This document shows positions 52,309-62,778 of a stretch of 64,000 nucleotides of DNA, piece after piece. Both the position numbers and the translations under genes were made by a program. This DNA comes from Pseudarthrobacter sp. NamB4 (GTDB lineage Bacteria > Actinomycetota > Actinomycetes > Actinomycetales > Micrococcaceae). The notes below the pieces were generated by a model, which saw only the letters and a program-made list of their open reading frames with translations, did not search any database and was not told the origin of the DNA. Every line of letters starts with the position of its first letter. Position 1 is the first letter of the stretch. Location of the stretch: contig NZ_VAHM01000004.1 in NCBI RefSeq assembly GCF_005796185.1, positions 124,001-188,000 on the forward strand, written 5' to 3'.

Positions 52309-53835
52309 TTAGTTGGGGGAGGGGGCTCGGGAGTGAGCCGCCCTGGCCTGGCCCGTGAAGTAACCGCGGGTCGAGGGTGCGAACCGGCAGAGGACAGCGA
52401 GCACTACGCCCACCGCCAGCAGCAGCACTCCGCTGACGAAGGCCCCGCCGACACCGAAGATCTCTGTGTCGCCGTATGCCGGGTCCCACATCTGCACGGC
52501 TGAGATGAAGAAAGCAGCAGTGAGCAGCAGCGCGCCCGTCAAGGGCAGGATGCCCCGGAACCACAGGTTGCGCGCCGAGTCGCGCAGGGTGCCCCGGAAG
52601 AACCAGTAGCAGGCGAAGCCGGTGAGCGCGTAGTAAAAGGCGATGAACAGGCTGATGGCGCTGATTGAGTCCGAGAGAAGGTTTTCGCTCAGGAAGCTCA
52701 TGGCCACGTAGTAGGCGATGGCCGCCGCGCCCATCACCTGCGTCGAGAAACCGGGGGTCTTGTTCTTCGGGTGCACCTCGCCGAACTTGGCAGGCAGGGC
52801 ACCGTGGACACCCATGGAGAGGGTCCCGCGCGCGGTGGGCAGGATGGTGGTCTGCGTCGAGGACAGCACCGAGGCAAGAACCGCGACGACGATCAGCCAG
52901 CCCCACGGGCCCAGCACCACATCCTTCATGGCCACGAACACGTCGTCCTGGTTCGCTTCGTTGCCAAGGCCGATGCCCTCGCTGCCCACAGTGGCGTACA
53001 TCATCACCAGCAGGGCCACGGACACATAGATCGCCACCAGGACGAAGGCGGAGATGACAGCACCGCGGCCCGGCGTGGTGCTCGGGTTTTCGGTCTCCTC
53101 ATTGACGGCCAGGCAGGTATCCCAGCCCCAGTAGATAAACAGGGCCAACAGTGCGCCATGCACGACGGCACCGGGATCGGCAAAGGCACCTACCGGGTTG
53201 AACCACTCAAAGTCGAAGGCCTGGCCCTCCGGCGCCCCGCCCACGATGCGGATGATGATGGCCAGCGCAAAGATACCCAGCGAGACGTACTGGATGTAGG
53301 TCAGTACCCGCTGGACATGCTCACCCAGCCGGATCCCACGGTAATTAACCAGCGTCATCACGGCAATGAACAGCACTCCGGTGAGCGTGACCAGCACCTT
53401 GTTTTCTGCAAGCGACCCATCACCGATCAGCAACCACAGGTACTGTCCGGCCACCTGGGCCAGGTTGGCCAGGACCACGATGCCCGCGAGCGCCACGCCC
53501 CAGCCGCCCAACCAGCCCGCCCAAGGGCCGAAGGCCCGCCGGGACCAGGTGAACGTGGTGCCGCAGTCCGGGATGGCGCTGTTCAGCTCACGGAAGGCGT
53601 AGGCGATGAACAGGACAGGGATAAACCCGATGAGCAGGATCAACGGAGTGTAGTTCCCGTTCACCGCCACGATGAGGCCCAGTGTGGCTGCCAGTGAGTA
53701 CACCGGCGCGGTGGACGCCAGTCCGAGCATCACGGAATCACCAAGGTCCAGGATTCCGGCGCGGAGTCCCTTGGCCGGGATCGTACTGCCGGGCGGGCCG
53801 CCCGGGCCGCCCGCCGTCGTCATTTCTGTGCTCAT
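52309..53835 (-). CDS. APC-family permease linked to a ygiBC pair
   Basis: 508 residues from the ATG at 53835, twelve membrane segments. GDSVMLGLASTAPVYSLAATLG is the first segment and FIYWGWDTCLAVNEETENP the conserved loop, both typical of the APC superfamily. It starts 13 bases after the end of the ATP-grasp gene, so it is the third gene of that operon. A polyamine, peptide or amino acid substrate is plausible given the partner enzyme's glutathionylspermidine-synthase fold; not proven. Confidence 0.85.
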   Translation of the reverse strand: MSTEMTTAGGPGGPPGSTIPAKGLRAGILDLGDSVMLGLASTAPVYSLAATLGLIVAVNGNYTPLILLIGFIPVLFIAYAFRELNSAIPDCGTTFTWSRRAFGPWAGWLGGWGVALAGIVVLANLAQVAGQYLWLLIGDGSLAENKVLVTLTGVLFIAVMTLVNYRGIRLGEHVQRVLTYIQYVSLGIFALAIIIRIVGGAPEGQAFDFEWFNPVGAFADPGAVVHGALLALFIYWGWDTCLAVNEETENPSTTPGRGAVISAFVLVAIYVSVALLVMMYATVGSEGIGLGNEANQDDVFVAMKDVVLGPWGWLIVVAVLASVLSSTQTTILPTARGTLSMGVHGALPAKFGEVHPKNKTPGFSTQVMGAAAIAYYVAMSFLSENLLSDSISAISLFIAFYYALTGFACYWFFRGTLRDSARNLWFRGILPLTGALLLTAAFFISAVQMWDPAYGDTEIFGVGGAFVSGVLLLAVGVVLAVLCRFAPSTRGYFTGQARAAHSRAPSPN

Positions 53836-53848
53836 GTTGCCACCGGAT

Positions 53849-55060
53849 TCATAGTGCAATACCTGCTTTGCTGGAGGAGGGTACGGCCGAAAGCGGCGCC
53901 GGCGCGTCAATGGTGTTGGGCACGAAGCGGCAGAAGTAGTCCGTCACGGGGCCGTCCGACTCGCGGATCCCGCAGCCCACGGACTCGCCGTCCACCACCC
54001 ACAGGCCCAGGACGGGGTGGTTGCCGTCGAAGTCGGGCAGTTGCTGGTACTGCTGGTAGCACCAGCCCTCGCGGCCGTACCCGCCGGGCTGTTCAAGGTT
54101 GATGCCATCGGCGTGGATGCGAATGTTGTCGCCTTCGCGGCCGTGCAGGGGTTTGGCCACCCACTCCTTCAGCGGCCCCGGTTCGTTGAGGAAGGCCGGC
54201 AGCAGGTTGGGGTGCTTCGGGTACAGGTGCCAGAGCGCGGCGAGGAGTGCTTTGTTGGAAAGCAGCATCTTCCAGGCAGGCTCCACCCAGCGCGGATTAT
54301 GGGCCCGTTCAAGCAGCCGGTGGCCGAACGGCTCCTTCATCATCAGCTCCCATGGATAGAGCTTGAAGATGGTGCTGATCATGAAGTTGTCCAGGTCCAC
54401 GAAACGGTTCAGGTTCGGGTCCCAGCCGATATCGGACATGTTGATGCCGATGGTGGTCCACCCGGCCTGGCTCGCCACGTCCCGCATGTAGGCGGCCGTC
54501 ATCCAGTCCTCGCCGGACTCCTCGACTTCTGAATGGGCCACATGCAGGGTGCTCATGCCGGTGCGGTACTGGAACTTCTTCCACTGTCTGATCAGCGCCT
54601 CGTGGATTCCGTTCCACTGGTCCTTTTCCGGAAAAACATCCTGCAGCCAGAACCATTGGGCCACTGCTGCCTCAATCAGGCCGGTGGGAGTGTCCGCGTT
54701 GTACTCGAGCATCTTGGCCGGGCCGCCCTGCCCGTCATAGATGAAGTCGAACCGGCCGTAGACGTCCAGGTCCCCTGCCTGGAGCGATTCGGCAGCCAGC
54801 TCCAGCGCCTGCGGGCCGATCCCGAGCTGACCCATGGCGCCGGTGGCGAGGAAGCGTGCGGCCTCCAGGCACATCTTGTGCATGTCCTCCGCGGCCACCT
54901 CAAGGGTTTCCACCTCGCCCATGGTGAATTCGTAGTACGCGGACTCGTTCCAGTACTCGATCCTGCGTCCGTCGTCCATCGTGGTGGTGGAGAACACCAG
55001 GCCTTGTTCCTCGATTTTCTGCTTCCAGCCGGGCCTGGGTTCAGACAGCAAACGCTTCAC
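53849..55060 (-). CDS. Glutathionylspermidine synthase-family ATP-grasp protein (YgiC-like)
   Basis: 403 residues. The sequence follows E. coli YgiC closely in layout: RPGWKQKIEEQGLVF, AYYEFTMGEVETLE, LEYNADTPTGLIEAA, LFKLYPWELMMKEPFG, SNKALLAALWHLYPKHPNLLPA and VAKPLHGREGDNI. It has the ATP-grasp synthase half but no amidase domain. It probably forms an amide between a peptide and an amine; E. coli YgiC's own product is uncertain. The gene lies between the ygiB-like gene (2-base gap) and the permease. Confidence 0.88.
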   Translation of the reverse strand: MKRLLSEPRPGWKQKIEEQGLVFSTTTMDDGRRIEYWNESAYYEFTMGEVETLEVAAEDMHKMCLEAARFLATGAMGQLGIGPQALELAAESLQAGDLDVYGRFDFIYDGQGGPAKMLEYNADTPTGLIEAAVAQWFWLQDVFPEKDQWNGIHEALIRQWKKFQYRTGMSTLHVAHSEVEESGEDWMTAAYMRDVASQAGWTTIGINMSDIGWDPNLNRFVDLDNFMISTIFKLYPWELMMKEPFGHRLLERAHNPRWVEPAWKMLLSNKALLAALWHLYPKHPNLLPAFLNEPGPLKEWVAKPLHGREGDNIRIHADGINLEQPGGYGREGWCYQQYQQLPDFDGNHPVLGLWVVDGESVGCGIRESDGPVTDYFCRFVPNTIDAPAPLSAVPSSSKAGIAL

Positions 55061-55062
55061 GC

Positions 55063-55695
55063 TCAGCCCCCCGAGACTTTGCTGCCGCCGCCGCTGGTGC
55101 CGCTCTTGGCGCTGGTGCCGAAGCCGCCGCGGCTGACAGTGCCGCCTTTGGTGCTGTAGCCGGTGGCCACCTTGGCGCCGCTGGGCACCGTTTTGCTGTA
55201 GTTGGGGGCTGTAGAGCGGTTCTGGCCGATCGGCGGAACGTAGGCGCCGCGGGAGAAAAAGTACCAGGCGTAGATGCCGCCGGAGCGCCCGGCTGAGCTG
55301 TCGCAGCTGGTGTCCTCCACGCGCTCACCGGTTTCGTCGTTGAAGCACACCTGCGCGTACTCGGGATCGTCCTGGTTGCTTGCCACGACGGCGGTGATGG
55401 TGCCGGCGAGCAGGGCGGTAACGCCGAGGCCTACGACGACGGTGCGGCGCTGGGAGCGCTTCTTCCGTGCCGCTGCCTCATCCAGCTGCCTTTCCCGGTC
55501 CCGCGCAAACGGGTCCACCGGCGCTAGGGGTTCATTGAGCAGCTCGGGGCGGAGTTCGGGCTTGGGCACCTGCCAGGGAGGCGGCTTCGCGGCGCCTCCG
55601 GTCCCGGAGTCCCGGCCGCTTTGACCGGCAGGCCCGTCGCCGCCGGCTGGCCCGTGATCCGGATCCCTGCCCGGGTCCTTTTTGTCCGGGTCCAT
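55063..55695 (-). CDS. YgiB/DUF1190-like membrane-anchored protein
   Basis: 210 residues from the ATG at 55695 (AGGGGGA upstream). A hydrophilic N-terminus of 80 residues, one membrane segment (TVVVGLGVTALLAGTITAVVA), then an outside domain with a Cys pair (VCFNDETGERVEDTSC). The C-terminal stretch TVSRGGFGTSAKS matches the TVTRGGFG tail of E. coli YgiB. Its pairing with the YgiC-like gene supports this. Function unknown. Confidence 0.75.
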   Translation of the reverse strand: MDPDKKDPGRDPDHGPAGGDGPAGQSGRDSGTGGAAKPPPWQVPKPELRPELLNEPLAPVDPFARDRERQLDEAAARKKRSQRRTVVVGLGVTALLAGTITAVVASNQDDPEYAQVCFNDETGERVEDTSCDSSAGRSGGIYAWYFFSRGAYVPPIGQNRSTAPNYSKTVPSGAKVATGYSTKGGTVSRGGFGTSAKSGTSGGGSKVSGG

Positions 55696-55853
55696 GGCGT
55701 CCCCCTCAATAGTCCAGATGAATTGGGCGCAGCGCTGCACCCCCAATTGCAAATCCTCGAATCAGCGTAGCCCCTGCGGACGCCTGCTGCGAGTAAGGAA
55801 CAGGCGGGAAGTGCCCATCCCGCGAAGTTGCCGGCCACGGCAGCCGCGGACCC

Positions 55854-55859
55854 TACACT
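55854..55859 (+). promoter_or_regulatory. -10 box 6 bases before the MOSC gene
   Basis: TACACT, then 6 bases and ATG at 55866, without a ribosome site: the same leaderless spacing as the sulfur genes. No good -35 is visible. Confidence 0.4.
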
Positions 55860-55865
55860 TGAGCC

Positions 55866-56522
55866 ATGGAAACCGCTTCTGTCCTCGCCGTCTGCCGTGT
55901 CCACCAGCTCTTGCCGGACACGTCGAACGTGGGCGTGACGGCCATTGACAAGCGAGCTGTGGAAGGGCCGGTGAAGGTTCACAAGCTGGGCGTCCAGGGT
56001 GATATCCAGGCGAACCGGGTCCACCACGGCGGCCCGGACCAGGCCCTCTACGCCTACTCGCAGGCGGACGCCGACTTCTGGGCCGCGGAACTCCAGCGGG
56101 AGCTGCCGCCGGGGTTCTTCGGCGAGAACCTCCGTGTCGGGGGTCTGGACGCCACCGGCGCCGTCATCGGGGAACGCTGGAAGATCGGCGTGGACGTGGA
56201 GGTGGAGGTGACGTCACCGCGGACGCCCTGCTCCACCTTCCAGCGCCGGGTGGGGGAGCCCCGGTTCGTAAAGCGTTTCACGGAAGAGGGCCGCGTGGGC
56301 GCCTATCTTCGCGTGGTGCGCGTGGGCACTATCCGCGCGGGCGACCACATCCATAAGTTGTACGTCCCGAAGCACGGCGTCACGGTGGGCAAGTGGTTCA
56401 GTGAACCGGACCTGGAGTCCATGGAGGCGCTGCGGGATGCAGAGGCCGACGGCGACATCCGCCTCCAGCAGCCGGAGTTCAGCAGGAAGTTTGCGGCGCT
56501 GGAGCGGCAGCTGGCTCGGTAG
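55866..56522 (+). CDS. MOSC-domain protein (YiiM-like)
   Basis: 218 residues. The MOSC core has GVQGDIQANRVHHGGPDQALYAY, FFGENLRVGGLDA and the conserved Cys in TSPRTPCSTFQRR, the likely molybdenum-cofactor sulfur carrier or ligand. YiiM-type proteins reduce N-hydroxylated bases with partners. Single gene, divergent from the ygiBC-type operon. Confidence 0.88.
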   Translation: METASVLAVCRVHQLLPDTSNVGVTAIDKRAVEGPVKVHKLGVQGDIQANRVHHGGPDQALYAYSQADADFWAAELQRELPPGFFGENLRVGGLDATGAVIGERWKIGVDVEVEVTSPRTPCSTFQRRVGEPRFVKRFTEEGRVGAYLRVVRVGTIRAGDHIHKLYVPKHGVTVGKWFSEPDLESMEALRDAEADGDIRLQQPEFSRKFAALERQLAR

Positions 56523-56927
56523 CGGCAACGCGTGGGCGCGCTGCAGGGGAGGCATGTGCGCAAGCTCACCGCCGCCGTCGAGCCTTCAATTACCGGTGGA
56601 GGCGGTGCGTGCCCTACACTTGAAACATCCCCCACTCCGGAAATCCCTTATTCCTGCCCAATTCTTGAGGCAGGACTGGCAAGTGTTGGGGCCCGCAACT
56701 GTGATGCGGGCATTTTCATAGGGAGAGCCGGCTAAAGAAAACGCTGTACAGACTGCTGGGATAGCAGCCAAGAGATGCAGCGCGAAGTCCTGCCATGGGA
56801 TTGCGAAAGCGCCGGACTTCTGTGACCGGCCGGTCAATGTTTGCCCGGCATCCACGGCACACGTACTGCGGCTCCGCTCACCTCGGGTAGTGCCGCCTGG
56901 CCCCCTATGGATGAGGAATCCTTCCCT
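56523..56927 (+). promoter_or_regulatory. 405-base upstream region of the DEAD-box helicase gene
   Basis: No gene is recognised. TACACT (56615-56620) is a possible -10 box, giving a 5' leader of about 300 bases. Long leaders with thermolabile structure are common ahead of cold-induced DeaD/CsdA helicase genes, so this one may control expression; the structure was not computed. Confidence 0.4.
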
Positions 56928-59003
<2,076 letters not shown>

Positions 59004-59035
59004 ACCTTCGCGCAGCTTGAGTAATTGACGACGGC

Positions 59036-59063
59036 GATGGGCCGGCTTTCGAGCCGGCCCATC
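59036..59063 (+). terminator. Hairpin after the helicase gene
   Basis: GATGGGCCGGCT and AGCCGGCCCATC form a perfect 12-bp stem capped by TTCG, a very stable tetraloop. Confidence 0.75.
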
Positions 59064-59148
59064 TGCGTTAACGGCTCTTCCTGCCTCGCATGGGGCGGGA
59101 CAGCGTACTGCACGCTAATGTGGGGCACCGCAAAGCAAAGGGGGGCCC

Positions 59149-59728
59149 GTGGGCAAGGTAGTCATGTACGGTTCAGTGTCGGTGGACGGCTTCGTCGCGG
59201 ACGAGAATGACCAGCCCGGACCGCTGTTCGACTGGTTGTCCGACGGTGACGTCCCATTGGACGAGAGCGGCGAGGTGAAGGTTCCTCAGACGTCCTAGGA
59301 CTACCCCCGGCCGTACTGGGACAGGATCGGGGTGACACTCGTCGGCGCCACGTCTTCGACCTGACGGACGGCTGGGACGGGAAGCCTCCGAGCCGGATCG
59401 ACCACGTGGTCGTCGTGACGCACCGCCCGCAGCCCGAGGGCGGGACCCCGAGGCGCCATTTCACTTCGTCGACGGCGTCGAGGCAGCCCTAGCCAAGGCG
59501 CAAGAGCTTGCGGGCGGCCGCATTGTCGAGGTCGCCGCTGGTGACGTCGGTGGCCAGATGCTTGCCGCGGGCCTGGTAGGCGAGGTGCGCATGGACGTCG
59601 TACCCGCCGTGTTCGGGTCCGGCAAGCGCTACTTCAGGTCCGTCCAAGCGCAGCACCGGTTGGAGGATCCGGACGTGGTGATTCAGGGCAACCGGGTGCT
59701 TCACCTGCGCTGCCAGGTGCGCCATTGA
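59149..59728 (+). pseudogene. Dihydrofolate reductase/RibD-family pseudogene with three lesions
   Basis: From GTG 59149 the frame reads MGKVVMYGSVSVDGFVADE, a RibD C-terminal-type start, but hits TAG at 59296. Beyond it DYPRPYWDRIGVTLVG is followed by a -1 shift near 59343 (FDLTDGWDGKPPSRIDHVVV in the next frame) and a second -1 shift near 59441 (FHFVDGVEAALAKAQELAGG to the TGA at 59726). A nonsense codon and two single-base losses give a clear pseudogene; the 193-codon length is otherwise intact, so decay is recent. Confidence 0.85.
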
Positions 59729-59995
59729 CCGATCTGAGCCGGCATGCAAAGAAGTCGAGGTCCTTCAGGGCGGTTGCGGGAGAGCGGACTGGCTGAAGTC
59801 CCGGTGTGCCCAGAAAACTCGGGACGGGGTGTGGGACTGGACACATCACTGCCGTCGACCAGTCCGCAATGGGCCCTGTAAAGGGTCACCAGGGCCCGCA
59901 GCTTGCCCGCGTCTCCCAGTAACGGCGCGGAAAACCCGGGTTGCCGGGATGCGGAACACGCAGGTTGAAGCGCTCCGGCTGCCTTTGGAGCCGAT
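59729..59995. other. Gap before tRNA-Thr, no gene recognised
   Basis: Frames are open on the minus strand, but one of them runs through both tRNAs and none has a ribosome site or a recognisable domain. No strong repeat seen. Confidence 0.4.
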
Positions 59996-60024
59996 TTGTT
60001 GGTGGGAAAATCTTCCGGTAGAGT
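59996..60024 (+). promoter_or_regulatory. Promoter of tRNA-Thr
   Basis: TTGTTG (59996-60001), 17 bases, TAGAGT (60019-60024); the tRNA begins 12 bases later. Confidence 0.65.
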
Positions 60025-60035
60025 ATTTACTCGTT

Positions 60036-60107
60036 GCCCCCCTAGCTCAGTGGTAGAGCGCGTTCTTGGTAAGAACGAGGTCACCGGATCGATTCCGGTG
60101 GGGGGCT
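60036..60107 (+). tRNA. tRNA-Thr (GGU)
   Basis: Acceptor GCCCCCC pairs with GGGGGGC; D-arm AGCTCAGTGGTAGAGC; anticodon GGT at 60068-60070; T-arm ends GATCGATTCC. The 3' base is T and CCA is not encoded. Confidence 0.95.
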
Positions 60108-60118
60108 CTGAATGAGGG

Positions 60119-60159
60119 CCTGTGTCAAGGCGGTTTTGACCGGCTTGACACAGGTTTTT
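60119..60159 (+). terminator. Terminator between the two tRNAs
   Basis: CCTGTGTCAAG pairs with CTTGACACAGG and is followed by TTTTTC. tRNA-Met therefore needs its own promoter or read-through. Confidence 0.85.
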
Positions 60160-60168
60160 CTCATTCGT

Positions 60169-60242
60169 GGCGGTGTAGCTCAGTTGGTTAGAGCGCACGA
60201 CTCATAATCGTGAGGTCGGGAGATCGAGCCTCCCCACCGCTA
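60169..60242 (+). tRNA. tRNA-Met (CAU), probably elongator
   Basis: Acceptor GGCGGTG with CACCGC and a final G-U pair; D-arm AGCTCAGTTGGTTAGAGC; anticodon CAT at 60203-60205 in CACGACTCATAATCGTG. The initiator-specific three G-C pairs of the anticodon stem are absent. A tRNA-Ile(k2C) role is the alternative. Confidence 0.92.
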
Positions 60243-60251
60243 CAGGCTAAG

Positions 60252-60283
60252 CCCCCGGAATCCGCGAGACTCCGGGGGTTTTT
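60252..60283 (+). terminator. Terminator after tRNA-Met
   Basis: CCCCCGGA pairs with TCCGGGGG across an 11-base loop, then TTTTTCC. Confidence 0.85.
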
Positions 60284-60580
60284 CCGTTTAAGCCGCCGGT
60301 GCTCCGGGCCGGAGTACGCCAGCGCTCCATCACCTCCTGCAACACATGTGGCGGCCGCCTTCATCAGAAGTTATTGAGTGGTGAGCCAAAAGCCGCGGGA
60401 GGTATGGGGGATTGCAGGAAAAGCTGCAGAAGATGATGGGGCGTCGCTGCAGGGCCTGCAAGGATGCCAAACAGGGGCCGGCCGCGGGGCGGTGTACCTG
60501 TGTCACCGCATCCAGACCTGAACGGGGCGGACCCTGCGCGCCGGGGTGGCATCAGCGGGGCCGGGGAGCAGAATGGGTGC
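60284..60580. other. 297-base gap, no gene recognised
   Basis: Short open frames exist on both strands but carry no known motif or ribosome site. It holds the promoter for the gene at 60581, which could not be picked out. Confidence 0.35.
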
Positions 60581-61231
60581 ATGACCCGAATCGCAATCAT
60601 CGGCGGCCACGGCAAAGTGGCGCTGCACCTGTCCAGGCTTCTTACCGAGGAAGGCCACCGTGTCACCTCGTTTTTCCGGAACCCCAACCATGCCGCCGCG
60701 GTCGCCGAAACGGGCGCAACGCCGTCGGTCCTGGATGTGGAAAATGCTGTGACGGCGGCCATCGCCGAAGCGCTGCAGGGCCACGATGCCGTGGTCTGGT
60801 CGGCAGGCGCAGGCGGCGGGAACCCGGCGCGCACCTATGCCGTTGACCGCGATGCGGCGATCCGCTCGATGGATGCCGCGGCGCGGGCCGGGGTCAGCCG
60901 CTACGTGATGGTGTCCTATCTGGGCGCCCGGAAGGACCACGGCATCCCCGAGGACAACGGCTTCTTTCCCTATGCAGAGGCCAAGGCGGCCGCTGATGAT
61001 TACCTCCGCGGGACGGACCTGGCCTGGACCGTTTTGGGTCCCGGCTCCCTGACGGACAAGCCGGGGAGCGGTCTGATCGACGTCGACCCCTCACCGGAGG
61101 GCAGCCGCGAAACCTCCCGCAGCAACACGGCAAGTGTTGCCGTGGCAGTGCTGGACCTGCCGGAAACCGCGGGCAGGACGATCGAATTCTGTGACGGCAG
61201 CCTGCCTATCGCCGCCGCCCTGCAGCCCTAG
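60581..61231 (+). CDS. NAD(P)-binding Rossmann-fold protein (atypical SDR)
   Basis: 216 residues from the ATG at 60581. N-terminal IAIIGGHGKVALHLSRLL is the dinucleotide loop, VVWSAGAGGG the second strand, and YVMVSYLGARKD with a later PYAEAKAAADDYLR gives a Tyr/Lys pair in the atypical SDR manner (SDR_a5/YwnB-like). Such proteins are often flavin or quinone reductases, or regulators. Monocistronic. Confidence 0.83.
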   Translation: MTRIAIIGGHGKVALHLSRLLTEEGHRVTSFFRNPNHAAAVAETGATPSVLDVENAVTAAIAEALQGHDAVVWSAGAGGGNPARTYAVDRDAAIRSMDAAARAGVSRYVMVSYLGARKDHGIPEDNGFFPYAEAKAAADDYLRGTDLAWTVLGPGSLTDKPGSGLIDVDPSPEGSRETSRSNTASVAVAVLDLPETAGRTIEFCDGSLPIAAALQP

Positions 61232-61320
61232 CGTCGACTGCGACTGCGGGGAAAGTAACGAAGGCACGCCCCGGAGGTCCCGGATCTTCAGGTGGCCGCA
61301 AAAAATCTGCCTGGACCAGG

Positions 61321-62547
61321 TCACGATACGGGCTGGGCAGGTTTCGGCAACGAAGCGGGATGAAGGTCCAGTGCGTGCTCTTCGACGTAATCCAGGGCTA
61401 GGCGGATAGCACCGATGGAAACGATGCCATCTCCAAGGGAAGAGGCCTCCACCCGGGGCGGAGTGAAAGTATATTTCGGCAGCTCCTCCTCGATGACAGG
61501 GATGAGTGCGCGCGCAGAGGCTGCGACGCCTCCTGCAAGGACAACAAGCTCGGGATTTACCAGCGTGCTCACGGAGCCGATCACACGGGCCATGCGACGT
61601 GCAACCCGGTTGAGAACGCCCTGTGCGACGTGGTCGCCGTCGCTGGCGGCGGCAAACACCATCTCGGCCGTAAGGCTCGCCGGGGCACCGCCGCATAGCT
61701 CGTGCAGCTGGGTTTTAGCGCCGCAGGCGAGCGCTTCCTGGCCCCAAAACGCTACATAGTGAGCAATGCCGAGGGTGTCGCCGACACCCTCGACATTCCC
61801 CAGGTATCCCAGCTCGCCAAAGCCGCCAAGCTGTCCGTGCAGCAGGCGGCCGGATTCCAGTACGCCGGCGCCGAGACGGTCCCCGGCAAGCATGACGACG
61901 AGGTTGTCGACGCCCTGGGCCATGCCGCGCCAGCGCTCAGCCAGGGTGGCAAGGTTGGCGTCGTTCTCCAGAAGCACATGCCAGCCGTGCCGCTCGGAGA
62001 CAAGCCGGCGGACATCGAAAGATTTCCAGAACTCCTGGACCGTGAGGACTTCGCCGTCACGACTCACCGGAGCGGCGACTCCAACGGATACGGCCAGGAC
62101 GGAGTCCGCGGATACTGCCGCCTTCTCCAAGGCCTCCGCGGTGATGTGGTCCAGCACATCGGCGCGCTCGCCAGCGGGAACGTTGTGCGCCCGGAAGGGC
62201 ATGGTTACCCGGGAGAGGGCCTTTCCCGCCATATCGGCGACGATGGCAGTGATCTTATTGGCCCCGATGTCGATGCCTAAAACGGTGGCTGCGCCGTCGT
62301 CGAAAACGAACCTGCGTGCAGGCCTGCCCTTCAGGTATCCCTCGGCAACGCGTTGGTTTTCCAGTTCCCGGAGCCATCCGAGGCGGACGAGCTCATCACA
62401 GATCGAGATAACCGTGGCCCGGGAAAGCCCGGTGGCCGCCATTAGGTCGGTGCCTGTCACGATGCCGGCACCGCGCATTGCCTTGAGCATCGCGCTGGCG
62501 TTGACCCTCCGCACCAGCTGCGTCGACGGTGCAGTCTGCGTGATCAT
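61321..62547 (-). CDS. ROK-family transcriptional repressor
   Basis: 408 residues from ATG 62547, which has GGGAG 6 bases upstream; in-frame ATGs at 62574 and 62583 are possible. N-terminal helix-turn-helix (GTDLMAATGLSRATVISICDEL) and a sugar-kinase fold (LGIDIGANKITAIVAD). The zinc/sugar motif is degenerate: GGFGELGY lacks the His of the usual GELGH, and the CxCGxxGC cluster is replaced. It is a regulator, not a kinase. It is divergent from a sugar-binding lipoprotein gene with matching operators. Confidence 0.87.
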   Translation of the reverse strand: MITQTAPSTQLVRRVNASAMLKAMRGAGIVTGTDLMAATGLSRATVISICDELVRLGWLRELENQRVAEGYLKGRPARRFVFDDGAATVLGIDIGANKITAIVADMAGKALSRVTMPFRAHNVPAGERADVLDHITAEALEKAAVSADSVLAVSVGVAAPVSRDGEVLTVQEFWKSFDVRRLVSERHGWHVLLENDANLATLAERWRGMAQGVDNLVVMLAGDRLGAGVLESGRLLHGQLGGFGELGYLGNVEGVGDTLGIAHYVAFWGQEALACGAKTQLHELCGGAPASLTAEMVFAAASDGDHVAQGVLNRVARRMARVIGSVSTLVNPELVVLAGGVAASARALIPVIEEELPKYTFTPPRVEASSLGDGIVSIGAIRLALDYVEEHALDLHPASLPKPAQPVS

Positions 62548-62594
62548 CGGGCGCTCCCATTCTGGCCTGCTCATAGGACCCATCCCAGGCGGTT

Positions 62595-62604
62595 CTAAAT
62601 TTAG
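62595..62604. promoter_or_regulatory. ROK operator 1
   Basis: CTAAATTTAG, a perfect palindrome 48 bases upstream of the ROK start, placed to block its own transcription. AT-rich in an otherwise GC-rich chromosome. Confidence 0.6.
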
Positions 62605-62641
62605 GCCATAAATATAGCTGAAGAAACATATTCCGGAGTGC

Positions 62642-62671
62642 TTGACGCTCACGCCAAGGCGCCCATACTAT
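62642..62671 (+). promoter_or_regulatory. Promoter of the sugar-binding lipoprotein gene
   Basis: TTGACG (62642-62647), 18 bases, TACTAT (62666-62671). Confidence 0.65.
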
Positions 62672-62681
62672 CGATAGGAAG

Positions 62682-62690
62682 TAAATTTAG
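62682..62690. promoter_or_regulatory. ROK operator 2
   Basis: TAAATTTAG (within GTAAATTTAG, 9 of 10 matching operator 1) lies about 4 bases after the expected transcription start, a classic repressor position. Confidence 0.6.
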
Positions 62691-62778
62691 CTCTTATATA
62701 AAACGGCAACGGCTGGCGAAGGTTTGGCCGTCCCCGCCGTGATGCTGCGGCATTCTGCCGCACCACGAAAGGACGAGG

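Noticed and set aside
59701-60198. 165-codon minus-strand frame
   Set aside because: Runs through tRNA-Thr and into tRNA-Met and contains no known domain.
60412-60846. 144-codon frame with a CxxC (MQEKLQKMMGRRCRACKD)
   Set aside because: Overlaps the Rossmann-fold gene out of frame, has no ribosome site and turns into Arg/Gly-rich shadow sequence.
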